Shown here one piece after another: positions 19,096 through 27,826 of a stretch of 48,711 nucleotides of DNA. The stretch is from Bacteroidota bacterium. Lineage in GTDB: Bacteria > Bacteroidota > Bacteroidia > Cytophagales > Cyclobacteriaceae. Both the position numbers and the translations under genes were made by a program. The stretch spans positions 1 through 48,711 of the forward strand of contig JAJRQT010000184.1 in NCBI GenBank assembly GCA_024280115.1, in the 5' to 3' direction. How positions within the stretch are numbered: the first letter of the stretch is position 1; each line of letters begins with the position of its first letter. The notes under the pieces were generated by a model. The model was not told where the DNA came from. It did not search any database and saw nothing but the letters and a program-made list of their open reading frames with translations.

Positions 19096-20532
19096 CTACC
19101 TGAAACTATATGCAATCCCAAAAGAAAGCATAAATGACGAGGGATAACTATTGAGATAAAAATCATCCCGCGTAAATGAATTTACAGCAAATCTATAGCT
19201 GGGTTCTAAAGTTATGGCATAATTTTTTGAGAATGTATAACCCAGCATGGTGCCCAGAGAACCATTGAAATAAACGCTCTTATACGGCGACCCTTCCCCT
19301 GCTGAACTGGAAAGAGTTTCTAAATACTTACTTTTATCCACAATTTGATTATTGAGAAAAAACTCAGTGGATATACCTGCCAGAAAGGTTAAATTTAATT
19401 TTTTATCCAACAACACATACCCCGCTCTCAAAGGAACTGATACGAATTCATATTGATTGCTCAAATTGGTTTCCGAAATTCTTTTTACCGACGACAACCC
19501 TTCCAATTGATACTGATAGGAGGCCACAATAGGTAAGCGTGTCTCACTGCCAATTTCTTCGATATAACCGGTAGTAGTAGTGGTAGTATTTGCCCTACGG
19601 TATGCAACACCGGTTTGTACAACAAATCTACGGGTTAATTTAAAGCCTACGTTAGCTCCATAGCTGTAAGCAATTTCAGGTTCTGTTTCCATACCAGCGC
19701 TCCGGACTGATAAAAAATCCTTATTAGTAGTATTAAAGGATGCCAATTGATCATTAACAGATTCTACACGAGCACCGGCAAGAGCTGAATAGTTAGCACT
19801 TGAAAATGAATTTCCTCCCTGCTGAAAGTTCGGATCAAACACTCCCGTAGAAAAATCTAATCCAGCTAAGAATAATCCGCTTTCCTTTTCTTTTTTCTTT
19901 TCTGATGATCCTCTTGGCATTACGGGAATTAAATAGATATGATCAATTTTATAGACCATATCTTCCTTGCTACGAAATTCTATGCCTTTCGAATCGATTT
20001 CGTTAAGGCTCAAAAACTTCCTCGAATTATCCAAATCAACAATTAAAGGATCATTGTCGCTACGATTCGGCAGAATTATGTTTGACAGCTTTGTCTTTTC
20101 ATTCTTAATTTCCCTATTGTTTGAATGAGCTAAAATGACGCTCTCTGTGGGAGTCTCATTCTTATTTGAGGATTGACCTTTTTGTGAATCTCTATCATTA
20201 ATCCCGGCGTCACTTTGCGGGACTTGTGTCAAATCATTATCAGAATAATTTAAATTTACGTTATTGCCATTACCCTGCACTGATACCATCTCAGCTTCAT
20301 CATGATTGATATGATAATTTATACTAAAAACACTTACGCCCAATGCAAATGCAACGGATGCGGCAGCTAGTAATTTAAATAGGAAAGCTCTTTTTCTAAA
20401 ATACCCAGCCTCCTGTTTAGAGATGTTAGAATCGATCTTATCCCACACACCTTCGGACGGGGCCATTTCGGCATCCCTAAAGGCATCCTCCCACTGCCGC
20501 TCAAATTCGGTTAACTTATTTAATTTTTTCAT
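19096..20532 (-). CDS. Anti-sigma-like protein with C-terminal outer-membrane beta-barrel domain
   Basis: A 478-residue protein from the ATG at 20532 (a TTG nine bases upstream is also in frame). Residues 1-48 are charged and cytoplasm-like (F-E-R-QWEDAFRDAE, then GVWDKI), and residues ~49-71 form one membrane helix, the usual layout of an ECF anti-sigma factor. A polar linker of about 130 residues follows. The C-terminal ~250 residues are alternating beta strands ending SFGIAYSFR, like the outer-membrane-protein-beta-barrel family (PF13568 type). The gene overlaps the end of the ECF sigma factor gene by 17 bp, so it is the natural candidate for its regulator. How one chain combines an inner-membrane helix with a barrel-like domain is unclear. 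Similar proteins occur beside sigma genes in Cytophagales (from memory). Confidence 0.8.
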   Translation of the reverse strand: MKKLNKLTEFERQWEDAFRDAEMAPSEGVWDKIDSNISKQEAGYFRKRAFLFKLLAAASVAFALGVSVFSINYHINHDEAEMVSVQGNGNNVNLNYSDNDLTQVPQSDAGINDRDSQKGQSSNKNETPTESVILAHSNNREIKNEKTKLSNIILPNRSDNDPLIVDLDNSRKFLSLNEIDSKGIEFRSKEDMVYKIDHIYLIPVMPRGSSEKKKEKESGLFLAGLDFSTGVFDPNFQQGGNSFSSANYSALAGARVESVNDQLASFNTTNKDFLSVRSAGMETEPEIAYSYGANVGFKLTRRFVVQTGVAYRRANTTTTTTGYIEEIGSETRLPIVASYQYQLEGLSSVKRISETNLSNQYEFVSVPLRAGYVLLDKKLNLTFLAGISTEFFLNNQIVDKSKYLETLSSSAGEGSPYKSVYFNGSLGTMLGYTFSKNYAITLEPSYRFAVNSFTRDDFYLNSYPSSFMLSFGIAYSFR

Positions 20533-21070
20533 AGCGTTCAATATTATCTTCTTCAGCTATTTTTTCTTTTAATAATTTTCTAGCCCTTGAAAATTGCGAT
20601 TTTGAAGTTCCCTCACTTACTTTCAGCATTTCCGCAATTTCCTTATGGCTGTATCCTTCGATGGCGTACAAGTTAAATACTGTTTGACATCCGGCCGGCA
20701 ATTCTTTAATCATCTTAAGCAATTCTTCCAATTGAAAACTTGATAAAGACTTGCTGTGATCAAAATCATTCTTAACATCATCAATATCCACCATCGGATA
20801 CATGTAAAGCTTTTTTCTCTGGCTATTGAGTGCAGTATTTACGACTATCCGTTTAATCCAATAGTCGAGTCTGCTTTCTCCCCTATATCCTTTTAAATTT
20901 TTAAAGATTTTAATAAATGAATCCTGAAGGACATCCTCCGCCTCCTGTTGAGATTTAGTATAACGTAAACATACCATATACATCCTTTTCGAAAAGATGT
21001 CATAGAGATTCCTCTGTGCAAGACGATCTCCTTTTACGCATGCCTCAATTAATTCCTTATTCTCGTGCAT
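20516..21070 (-). CDS. ECF-type RNA polymerase sigma-70 factor
   Basis: A 184-residue protein with the two-domain layout of extracytoplasmic-function sigma factors. Region 2 spans roughly residues 8-85, with the QEAEDVLQDSFIKIF core-binding helix and the RLDYWIKRIVVNTALNSQRK -10-recognition part. Region 4 spans roughly residues 120-175, with LPAGCQTVFNLYAIEGYSHK followed by EIAEMLKVSEGTSKSQFSRA, the helix-turn-helix for the -35 element. The start is an ATG with no alternatives nearby. Its 3' end overlaps the anti-sigma-like gene by 17 bp, suggesting coupled translation and a one-to-one regulatory pair. Target genes unknown. Confidence 0.95.
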   Translation of the reverse strand: MHENKELIEACVKGDRLAQRNLYDIFSKRMYMVCLRYTKSQQEAEDVLQDSFIKIFKNLKGYRGESRLDYWIKRIVVNTALNSQRKKLYMYPMVDIDDVKNDFDHSKSLSSFQLEELLKMIKELPAGCQTVFNLYAIEGYSHKEIAEMLKVSEGTSKSQFSRARKLLKEKIAEEDNIERYEKIK

Positions 21071-21233
21071 AAATTCCGGCTAGGTCAATATATTTATGCC
21101 AAATTTTATTAACTATGACACAGTATATCGACATCTGGTTGTAATTTGATCGAAACAATATTATAATGTTGCTTTCACGCGTTTTATAAATCACAATATA
21201 AATTTCTGCAAATTGTCACTTATTTCATATTTA

Positions 21234-22484
21234 ATGTACCTTATATTTAGTCTTAGCTGTATTGTTAATACTATACCGGCCAATAATAAGACATTAGAAT
21301 ATGTAGATAAAATATATGAAGACAACATAAAAACAGCTATTCTCTTCCACGCTGATGATATTAAAGCAACTCCTTTATATCCTGCAGCCATTCCGATATT
21401 TCAGAAAATACCGCTCGTGTTAAAGTTTGATGAATTATATACTGATGATGCAAATTACTATAGGGCAAAAATTATTCACTGCAATCTCAATTGGACAAAG
21501 TCAAATATACCGGACTTACAATACCTTTTAGAATACAATGATTTTACAATTGACGAATTCGAATTCTCGTTTGCTACAAAAGTCCCATACACGCATTTCA
21601 CCTTCCCTGTTCCAAGAGTAAAACTTCCCGGAAATTATTTATTGGTGATTTATAGGGAGGGTGATGAAAATGATGTTATAATAACAAAACGATTCATCGT
21701 CTATGATCAGAAAGTAAATATTCTTGGAGAAGTAGGACTTTCTACAGGCGTAATACAAAGAAGGCTGAACCAGCAAATAGATTTCACAATTGACTACACG
21801 AAATATCCTATTTCAAATCCATTTTTAGACCTGCATGTAGTATTAAGACAAAATCACAGATGGGATAACGCTATATTTGATTTACAACCAACTATGATAA
21901 AAGAAGATATCTCACAAGTGGAATACAAGCATTTCAATTTTGAAAACAATTTTAAAGCAGGAAATGAATTTAGATTTTTCGATATTCGTTCGATTCATTT
22001 TGGGGGCAGAAATGTCGAAAAAACCAATATCTCAGAAACCCAAATCGATGCATATTTATATTTCGATAAATCCCGGGGGACTGAACCCTATTCCTACATA
22101 AAAGACCTGAATGGCGGTTATGTAATAGAAAATTCTGAGGGCAACAATGATTTCATTGAATCTGAATATATCAAAGTGCATTTTTTTCTCGATTTAAAAG
22201 AAAAAATAAATGAAGACGTTTACTTATGCGGGAAATTTACAGATTGGAGATATGAAGGTTTCAACAAGATGACATACGTGGATGTTTCCGGATTATACAT
22301 GTGCAATCTTCTTTTAAAACAAGGTTTGTATGATTTCACCTATTGCGTGCCAGGTAACAAGGAAAATCCTACGGTGCTGGAAGGAAATCATTTTGAAACT
22401 AAAAATGAATACGAGATCATCGTTTATTACAAAGACCCTATGCTCAATACAGATATAATTGTCGGGTATTTAAAAATAATCTGA
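21234..22484 (+). CDS. Type IX secretion system plug-domain protein (DUF5103)
   Basis: A 416-residue protein from the ATG at 21234; an upstream TTG at 21213 would add seven residues. The N-terminus is a short signal peptide (IFSLSCIVNTIPA). The body matches DUF5103: an early FDELYTDDANYYRAKIIHCN strand pair with N-W-TKS, a YTHFTFPVPRVKLPGNYLL segment, repeated Y-beta strands and a C-terminal Ig/CBM48-like part (F-L-CGKFTDW). DUF5103 proteins are named for the periplasmic plug that closes the SprA translocon of the type IX secretion system. It converges with the Cas6 gene (stops 3 bp apart). It fits the T9SS-rich content of the window though it is far from the other T9SS genes. Confidence 0.88.
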   Translation: MYLIFSLSCIVNTIPANNKTLEYVDKIYEDNIKTAILFHADDIKATPLYPAAIPIFQKIPLVLKFDELYTDDANYYRAKIIHCNLNWTKSNIPDLQYLLEYNDFTIDEFEFSFATKVPYTHFTFPVPRVKLPGNYLLVIYREGDENDVIITKRFIVYDQKVNILGEVGLSTGVIQRRLNQQIDFTIDYTKYPISNPFLDLHVVLRQNHRWDNAIFDLQPTMIKEDISQVEYKHFNFENNFKAGNEFRFFDIRSIHFGGRNVEKTNISETQIDAYLYFDKSRGTEPYSYIKDLNGGYVIENSEGNNDFIESEYIKVHFFLDLKEKINEDVYLCGKFTDWRYEGFNKMTYVDVSGLYMCNLLLKQGLYDFTYCVPGNKENPTVLEGNHFETKNEYEIIVYYKDPMLNTDIIVGYLKII

Positions 22485-22487
22485 TTA

Positions 22488-23294
22488 TTATTTTGGCTCT
22501 ACAGCTTTCCGATAACTAATTGTCCTTTTTGATGGATCAGTATTGGCTAAATCCAACATTCCGAATCCTTTGTGTGTAAAGGATCCCATACCACCGCTAA
22601 ATACAAATTCCTGCACCTCCTTGGCCGCATATAAAACAAAAGGAAAAGTATATCCCCGGACTTCATACTTTACGTCCTGATCATAAACAGGATAAATCCT
22701 GGCAAATTTTTTCTGATTCTCTCGGATTTTTTTCAGATAATTCTCATCCGGAACTAATTGGAATTTGGAAAAAGAAGCTAGCTGTTCATTTGAATAAGTC
22801 CCAAGAGCTTCCATTCTTAATATCGTGGACTCAAATAATATATCAGAAAACTCATCAGTTTCTGGTGGTATAAATCGTTTACTTTCGTTGTCATTAAAAG
22901 ATGGCTTGAGCAAAACCATCGGTGAAATACAAATATATTTCATCTCATCCTTGAATTCAGGCATGTTTTCCAGCTCTACTGACTCAGGTAGCAGGACCAG
23001 ATTGCCTACTTCAACATTAGAGATTTTAAATAATTCATCAATAAAATAATCGACAAACTCTTTATTCAGGCAGGAAAAAACCAATGTTACCCTGTTAGAG
23101 AAAAAATGCAAACCATTTCTACTGATCTTAGTTTGACCTTTCAATCCTGAAAAATTATAAAATGAAAAATCTCTGAATTTTTCATTCCCGCCTTTAATTA
23201 TAATCCCTTTAACTAATTGGGCTAACAAAAATTGATGGTGGAATGGAACAAAGGCTCCTTTGTTCTTTAAAATAAATATTACTCTTACTCTCAA
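22488..23294 (-). CDS. cas6: Cas6-family CRISPR endoribonuclease, solitary
   Basis: A 268-residue protein; the start is a TTG (23294) because no ATG or GTG lies near the conserved N-terminus MRVRVIFILKNKG. Family features are a beta-rich ferredoxin-like N-terminal half with FVPFHHQFLLAQLVKG (candidate His near residue 19) and the C-terminal glycine-rich loop FSGGMGSFTHKGFGML (residues ~240-255), matching the Cas6 consensus GxGxxxxxGFG. Cas6 cuts CRISPR precursor RNA inside repeats. No other cas gene and no CRISPR array is present in this window; neighbours are the T9SS plug gene and ychF. It may serve an array elsewhere, be a relic, or have been recruited to another RNA. The fold call is fairly sure; the function in this cell is not. 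Confidence 0.85.
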   Translation of the reverse strand: MRVRVIFILKNKGAFVPFHHQFLLAQLVKGIIIKGGNEKFRDFSFYNFSGLKGQTKISRNGLHFFSNRVTLVFSCLNKEFVDYFIDELFKISNVEVGNLVLLPESVELENMPEFKDEMKYICISPMVLLKPSFNDNESKRFIPPETDEFSDILFESTILRMEALGTYSNEQLASFSKFQLVPDENYLKKIRENQKKFARIYPVYDQDVKYEVRGYTFPFVLYAAKEVQEFVFSGGMGSFTHKGFGMLDLANTDPSKRTISYRKAVEPK

Positions 23295-23580
23295 TGATCT
23301 GTGAATTACAGTTAAAAAAAATCCGTATTAAAAAACAGTTACAACAATTAAACTCTTCAAGAAACCATCATTAACTAAATATATGTTATGTGATCGTAGT
23401 ATATAACAGAAAAATAAAAATAATGTTTAAAAAACTATTATAGTTGAGTTGTACAAATATGATCAAACTAGACAAGTTAAAAATATTTTTCTGTTAAAAT
23501 ATTCTTCTTTTTATAAGGAAAGTAATTTAGAAAAAAAACAAATAGTCTCAAAGATATTATTTCTTTAAAAAAAATAGCTG
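23295..23580. other. AT-rich intergenic region, no CRISPR array
   Basis: The 286 bp between ychF and cas6, both on the minus strand, were read for direct repeats of CRISPR size and none was found. The stretch is very AT-rich with several A and T runs. It should hold the cas6 promoter and the ychF 3' end, but I see no exact TAnnTTTG element and no strong terminator hairpin. Confidence 0.7.
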
Positions 23581-24675
23581 CTATACATTAAACCTAAAAT
23601 GCATAATATCTCCATCCTGTACTACATATTCTTTTCCTTCTATTGACAATTTCCCAGCCTCTTTGCAAGCCAACTCTGATTTATATTTGATGAAATTACT
23701 CATTTTAATAACTTCAGCTTTTATAAAACCTCTTTCAAAATCCGTATGAATTACACCCGCGGCTTGAGGGGCTTTCCATCCCTTTCTTATTGTCCAGGCT
23801 CTTACTTCCTGAGGGCCGGCAGTAAAATATGTGATAAGATCCAATAAATGGTAGGATGCTTTGATCAACCTGTTAAGGCCTGACTCTTCCAATCCATATT
23901 CCGATAAGAACTCATTTTTTTCTTCTTCCGTATCGAGCTCAGCGATTTGAGATTCCAGTGCAGCGCAGACGATGATCAATTCCGAATCTTCTGCAGCAGA
24001 TATTTTTAAAAGCTCTTCAGTTAATTCATTTCCATCAAGTGAATCCTCGTCAACGTTTGCAACATAGATTACAGGTTTCTCTGTTAGTAAAAAAAGATCC
24101 GGAACAATGGATCTTTCCTGATCTGTAAGGACGGCCGATCTTGCATTCTTACCTTCCTCCAATATCTTTCTGTATTTTTCTAAAACAGCTAATTGCTTTT
24201 TGGCTTCCGGATCGCTGGTTTTTGCGATTTTTTCCAGTCTATGTACTCTTTTTTCAATACTCTCCAGATCCTTAAGTTGTAGCTCTGCATCAATAATTTC
24301 TTTGTCCCTTCGCGGATCCACATTGCCATCTACATGTACCACATTGGGATCTTCAAAGCACCTGACAACATGTATAATGGCATCTACTTCTCGTATATTT
24401 GCCAGGAATTTATTACCTAGCCCTTCACCTTTACTGGCTCCTTTTACAAGGCCCGCTATATCCACGAATTCTATGACCGTAGGTATGGTTTTTTCCGGAT
24501 TTACAAGTTGAGTTAATATATTCAACCTTTTATCCGGAACTGTAATAACTCCAACATTAGGTTCTATAGTACAAAATGGAAAATTTGCTGCCTCTGCTTT
24601 GGCCGAAGACAATGAATTGAAGAGCGTGGATTTACCAACATTTGGCAATCCAACAATTCCGCACTGTAATGACAT
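23581..24675 (-). CDS. ychF: Redox-regulated ATPase YchF (Obg-like GTPase family)
   Basis: A 364-residue protein with the full YchF layout. Walker A is GLPNVGKST (residues 9-17), then switch region FPFCTIEPNVGV, DIAGLVKGASKGEGLGNKFL (G3 and Obg-type glycine loop), and an NVDE variant in place of NKxD, which in this family favours ATP over GTP. A coiled-coil insertion follows (residues ~125-190). The C-terminal TGS domain carries AWTIRKGWKAPQAAGVIHTD and ends GDIMHFRFNV. YchF associates with ribosomes and is involved in stress and redox responses. It starts 3 bp after the stop of the AI-2E transporter gene, so the two are co-transcribed. Confidence 0.97.
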   Translation of the reverse strand: MSLQCGIVGLPNVGKSTLFNSLSSAKAEAANFPFCTIEPNVGVITVPDKRLNILTQLVNPEKTIPTVIEFVDIAGLVKGASKGEGLGNKFLANIREVDAIIHVVRCFEDPNVVHVDGNVDPRRDKEIIDAELQLKDLESIEKRVHRLEKIAKTSDPEAKKQLAVLEKYRKILEEGKNARSAVLTDQERSIVPDLFLLTEKPVIYVANVDEDSLDGNELTEELLKISAAEDSELIIVCAALESQIAELDTEEEKNEFLSEYGLEESGLNRLIKASYHLLDLITYFTAGPQEVRAWTIRKGWKAPQAAGVIHTDFERGFIKAEVIKMSNFIKYKSELACKEAGKLSIEGKEYVVQDGDIMHFRFNV

Positions 24676-24678
24676 TTC

Positions 24679-25776
24679 TTATACTTTGAAAATATGATAA
24701 CTTTTATAACCTCTGAAGATCTCCATCACAAATACCCTAACGATTGTATAAACAGGTATTGCTGCAATCATGCCAATTGTACCAGCCAGAGTTGCGCCCG
24801 CAAATATAACAATAAAAATTTCCAGAGGATGAGCTTTGACACTTTTAGAAAAAATCAAAGGCTGTAGTATAAAATTATCTGCCATCTGGACTGTTGCAAA
24901 TACAGATGCTATTTTAATGATCATTATGATATATTGATTGCTTTCAAAAATCAGTGCCCCTGAAGTGGATAATCCCACAATAATTGCAAAAGACGCCCCG
25001 AGAATCGGACCAAGATAAGGTATGAGATTGATAACTGCGGCAAATAATGCTATTGATGCTGCATAATTTATTCCAAAAATTGATAAACCAGTATACGCTA
25101 TTGAGAATATTGCCGTCATTTGTAAAAACAATCCTAGCAAATAATTAGACAGAAGTTTTTCTATTTTAAATAGCCCCTCTATAGAAACTTCGAAATACTC
25201 ATTGGGAATCAGGTTAATAATGCGTTTTCTCAATATTCCCTGTTCATAAAGTAAAAAGAAGGTAATAAATATTACTGCCATTATTCCCACAAAAACATTC
25301 CCAGTCAGAGAAATAAGATTTTCAACAATAGACGAGATCTCCACTTCACTAATAAAGTTTAATATGCCTTCTTTAATATTTTTGGCCAAAAATCCAGCAC
25401 TGAAATCACCCAGTTGATATTTCAATATAAAACTCTCCAAAGGTTTTAAGGGTGCCTCCAGCTTTGCAATCACCTGCCCAAGATCAATATTCATGAAAAT
25501 GCTTACCTGTTCAGAAATAAGAGGTAAAAACAAAGTGATAAATGCTGACAGAAGTAAAATCAATAGTAAAAATGAAATAATTACAGCCATAGCCCGGGGC
25601 ATGCGAATATTAAAAAATTGTTGATTTGACAAGTAGTTTGTTAAAGGTCGAAGGATTGTAGAAAGCACAATTGAAATGACCAAGTAAATAAAAATGCTGG
25701 AAAAATACCAGCTCAGTAAAATAAAAATACCAAAAGCTAATAATACAAATACGATTGGTTTCTTAAAGAGATTCAT
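24679..25776 (-). CDS. AI-2E family transporter (YdiK/PerM-like)
   Basis: A 365-residue integral membrane protein with about eight hydrophobic segments: two at the N-terminus, one near residue 65, a soluble periplasmic region of about 80 residues, and the rest in the C-terminal half. Typical family parts are the LIPYLGPILGA motif, the QMADNFILQPLIFSKSVKAHP segment and the final GTIGMIAAIPVYTIVRVF helix. The family was named after the autoinducer-2 exporter TqsA, but most members have unknown substrates and some act as sodium/proton antiporters, so no substrate is assigned. It lies directly upstream of ychF with a 3-bp gap. Confidence 0.93.
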   Translation of the reverse strand: MNLFKKPIVFVLLAFGIFILLSWYFSSIFIYLVISIVLSTILRPLTNYLSNQQFFNIRMPRAMAVIISFLLLILLLSAFITLFLPLISEQVSIFMNIDLGQVIAKLEAPLKPLESFILKYQLGDFSAGFLAKNIKEGILNFISEVEISSIVENLISLTGNVFVGIMAVIFITFFLLYEQGILRKRIINLIPNEYFEVSIEGLFKIEKLLSNYLLGLFLQMTAIFSIAYTGLSIFGINYAASIALFAAVINLIPYLGPILGASFAIIVGLSTSGALIFESNQYIIMIIKIASVFATVQMADNFILQPLIFSKSVKAHPLEIFIVIFAGATLAGTIGMIAAIPVYTIVRVFVMEIFRGYKSYHIFKV

Positions 25777-25803
25777 TTGAAATGGCCTTCAATCAAATTG
25801 TTT

Positions 25804-25843
25804 TATAAAAAAGAAAGCCCATGGAAACAACCAGGGGCCTTTG
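25804..25843 (-). terminator. Intrinsic terminator downstream of the DUF3276 gene
   Basis: Read on the minus strand, AAAGGCCCCTGG (ending at 25831) pairs with CCATGGGCTTT (25824-25814) with one mismatch and one bulge, loop TTGTTT. A T-rich run, TTCTTTTTTAT, follows. It lies 22 bp past the DUF3276 stop and so separates that gene from the AI-2E/ychF unit. Confidence 0.75.
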
Positions 25844-25864
25844 TCTAAATGTGATATTATTAAG

Positions 25865-26218
25865 CTAATCCCATTTGAGATCTCCTCCCAAATCAGATTC
25901 TTTTTTTTCACCTCCAACACCCATTTCTTCCTTTTTATCAAATTGTGTGAAGTCCACATCAGGAAGCAATTCTGTTTTCACATGACCAATGGTGCCATTT
26001 AAAGCATCAATGAACTTATTAAAATCCTCTTTATAAAGAAAAATTTTATGTTTTTCATAATAGTACCCATCATCCTTGTACCTTCTCTTGCTTTCTGTTA
26101 TTGTCAGATAATAATCATTGGATCTGGTAGCCTTCACATCAAAAAAATAAGTCCTCTTCCCAGCCCTTACTCGTTGCGAGTATATTTCAATCTTTCCGTT
26201 ATCCTTAGTCTCTTCCAC
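25865..26218 (-). CDS. DUF3276 / PUR-alpha-like nucleic-acid-binding protein
   Basis: A small protein (117 residues from the GTG at 26218; an in-frame TTG at 26239 would add seven). I prefer the GTG because it gives MEETKDNGKIEIYS, close to the usual family N-terminus; there is no ATG. The core IYSQRVRAGKRTYFFDVKAT, followed by NDYYLTITESKRR and a KHKIFLYKEDFNKFIDALN helix, is the DUF3276 (bacterial PUR domain, BpuR-like) signature. A single PUR repeat binds single-stranded nucleic acid, probably as a dimer. The C-terminal ~25 residues are acidic and glycine-rich. It has its own terminator and seems monocistronic. Confidence 0.92.
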   Translation of the reverse strand: MEETKDNGKIEIYSQRVRAGKRTYFFDVKATRSNDYYLTITESKRRYKDDGYYYEKHKIFLYKEDFNKFIDALNGTIGHVKTELLPDVDFTQFDKKEEMGVGGEKKESDLGGDLKWD

Positions 26219-26385
26219 AACTCTAAGTGTTTTGATCAATAGTTTTCTTAAAAAATTCTTAGTATAAATGATCTTAAAATCGGATAAATATAAAACAATG
26301 ATTTACTTTGTTCCAAGTAAATAGCAATAATTTACTTAAATGAAGGCAATAAAAGACTGGTATATAAGCATATTTAAAAAACATG

Positions 26386-26417
26386 TTGACAGTATTCCAG
26401 TAAAAATTGTATTTTTT
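26386..26417 (+). promoter_or_regulatory. Possible promoter of the DUF58 gene
   Basis: TTGACA at 26386-26391 and TATTTTTT at 26410-26417 (one base from TAnnTTTG) are separated by 21 bp counted from the TTG, inside the Bacteroidota range. Transcription would start about 15 nt before the ATG at 26437. The region is AT-rich, so chance matches are likely. Confidence 0.3.
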
Positions 26418-26436
26418 TTAATTCATATTTTAACTT

Positions 26437-27345
26437 ATGAAATTTGATCTCAAGAAAATTCGTGAATTAAGCAACCTGGAACTACTGGCAAAACAGCTTG
26501 TAGAAGGTTTTATTACTGGGCTTCACAAATCACCCTATCATGGATTTTCTGTAGAATTCGCCGAGCATAGGTTGTACAACACAGGTGAAAGCACCAAAGA
26601 CATTGATTGGAAGGTATATGCGAGAACGGATAAACTTTTTTCTAAACGCTATGAAGAAGAAACCAATCTGCGGTGCACAATACTAATTGATAATTCATCA
26701 TCAATGTATTACCCAAAAGAAAATTATGGAAAAATAACTTTTAGTGTGATGGCAGCAGCAACAATTGCTTTTATGCTGCAAAAACAACGGGATGCTATTG
26801 GCATAACAACGTTCTCTGACCATATCGAATCTCAAACAGCGGTGAAATCAACACATACCCACCTACACAAGATCCTCATATCATTGGAGCAATTACTCCA
26901 ATCACCACCTAAGAAAGAAAAAAAGACAAGCATTCCTGAAGTTTTACATCAGATTGCAAATAAAATTCATAAAAGGTCGCTGGTGATTATATTTAGCGAT
27001 ATGTTTGATAACCAAGAACAGGCCCAGGAAATAATCAATGGACTTCATCATCTTAAGTACAACAACCATGAAGTTTTGCTTTTTCATGTCACGGATAAAA
27101 AGACAGAAATTGATTTTGAATTTGATGACCGCCCCTATAATTTTATTGATGTTGAGACAAAAGAGCGACTAAAAATACACCCTTCACAAATCAGAGATCA
27201 TTATATTAAAAGGGTCACCGAATATTTTCAGGATCTTACTGTAAAATGCGGGCAATTTAAAATAGATTTTATTCCGGCGGATATCAGTGATGATTTTGAC
27301 AAAGTTTTGGCTGCTTATTTAATAAAGAGGGGAAAAATGAAATAA
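26437..27345 (+). CDS. DUF58 domain-containing protein (vWA-like)
   Basis: A 302-residue cytoplasmic protein. The N-terminal half has the DUF58 pattern: a G-x-H-SPYHGFSVEFAEHR segment, Y-x-x-GE-x-x-KDIDWKVYART and a KRYEEETN strand. A von Willebrand factor A-like fold follows, with the metal-site motif IDNSSSM (residues ~88-95) and a later VIIFSDMFD strand. DUF58 proteins usually accompany MoxR AAA ATPases and are thought to act in protein-complex maturation or oxidative stress. No moxR or batA/batB gene follows here; the gene stands alone and converges with the ferredoxin gene. The family assignment is firm, the function inferred. Confidence 0.94.
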   Translation: MKFDLKKIRELSNLELLAKQLVEGFITGLHKSPYHGFSVEFAEHRLYNTGESTKDIDWKVYARTDKLFSKRYEEETNLRCTILIDNSSSMYYPKENYGKITFSVMAAATIAFMLQKQRDAIGITTFSDHIESQTAVKSTHTHLHKILISLEQLLQSPPKKEKKTSIPEVLHQIANKIHKRSLVIIFSDMFDNQEQAQEIINGLHHLKYNNHEVLLFHVTDKKTEIDFEFDDRPYNFIDVETKERLKIHPSQIRDHYIKRVTEYFQDLTVKCGQFKIDFIPADISDDFDKVLAAYLIKRGKMK

Positions 27346-27382
27346 TCAATCCCCTCTGAGTATCACACAATTAAACACCTAT

Positions 27383-27730
27383 CTACTGTTTATGCATCCA
27401 GGCCTGCTTGGTTAAAAGTTCTTCTTCGGTTTCTACATAGTCAGGATCGGGTATGCAGCAATCTACAGGACAAACTGCCGCACACTGAGGTTCTTCATGA
27501 AAACCCATACATTCTGTACATTTATTGGGAACTATATAGTAGAATTCGTCTGACAAAGGCTCCTGCTCTTCATCACCTGGAATGGCTGTTCCATCATCCA
27601 ATTCAACTGACTCAAGAGCTGTGCCTCCTCCCCAGGTCCATTCTACTCCACCTTCATAAATTGCTGTATTAGGACATTCTGGTTCACATGCACCACAATT
27701 GATGCATTCGTCGGTTATCATTATTGCCAT
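27383..27730 (-). CDS. Two-cluster 4Fe-4S ferredoxin
   Basis: A 115-residue ferredoxin. Cluster motif 1 is CINCGACEPECP near the N-terminus. Motif 2 is CTECMG then a stretch ending CAAVCPVDCC, with a longer spacing between the second and third Cys, as in Alvin/Chromatium-type 2[4Fe-4S] ferredoxins. An acidic insertion of about 45 residues lies between them and a C-terminal tail extends to HKQ. It is divergent from the acyl-CoA reductase gene with about 96 bp between. I recall this ferredoxin/acyl-CoA reductase pairing from other Bacteroidota genomes. Its electron partner is not shown by the sequence. Confidence 0.95.
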   Translation of the reverse strand: MAIMITDECINCGACEPECPNTAIYEGGVEWTWGGGTALESVELDDGTAIPGDEEQEPLSDEFYYIVPNKCTECMGFHEEPQCAAVCPVDCCIPDPDYVETEEELLTKQAWMHKQ

Positions 27731-27779
27731 GTAACTATAACTTTATATTTATTAATAATCAAAACTGCTTTAATAGTAT

Positions 27780-27787
27780 TATGTTTG
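27780..27787 (+). promoter_or_regulatory. Possible -7 element of the acyl-CoA reductase gene
   Basis: TATGTTTG matches the Bacteroidota -7 consensus TAnnTTTG exactly and lies 39 nt before the TTG start at 27827. No TTG is seen at the proper -33 distance, so support is partial. Confidence 0.3.
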
Positions 27788-27826
27788 CACAAAAAAGAAC
27801 AAATCGTTTCAAAGTTTCAATAAAAA

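Noticed and set aside
22473..22494. AT-only inverted repeat between the stops of the plug gene and cas6
   Set aside because: AAAATAAT/ATTATTTT with a 6-nt loop is too weak to call a bidirectional terminator in such AT-rich DNA.
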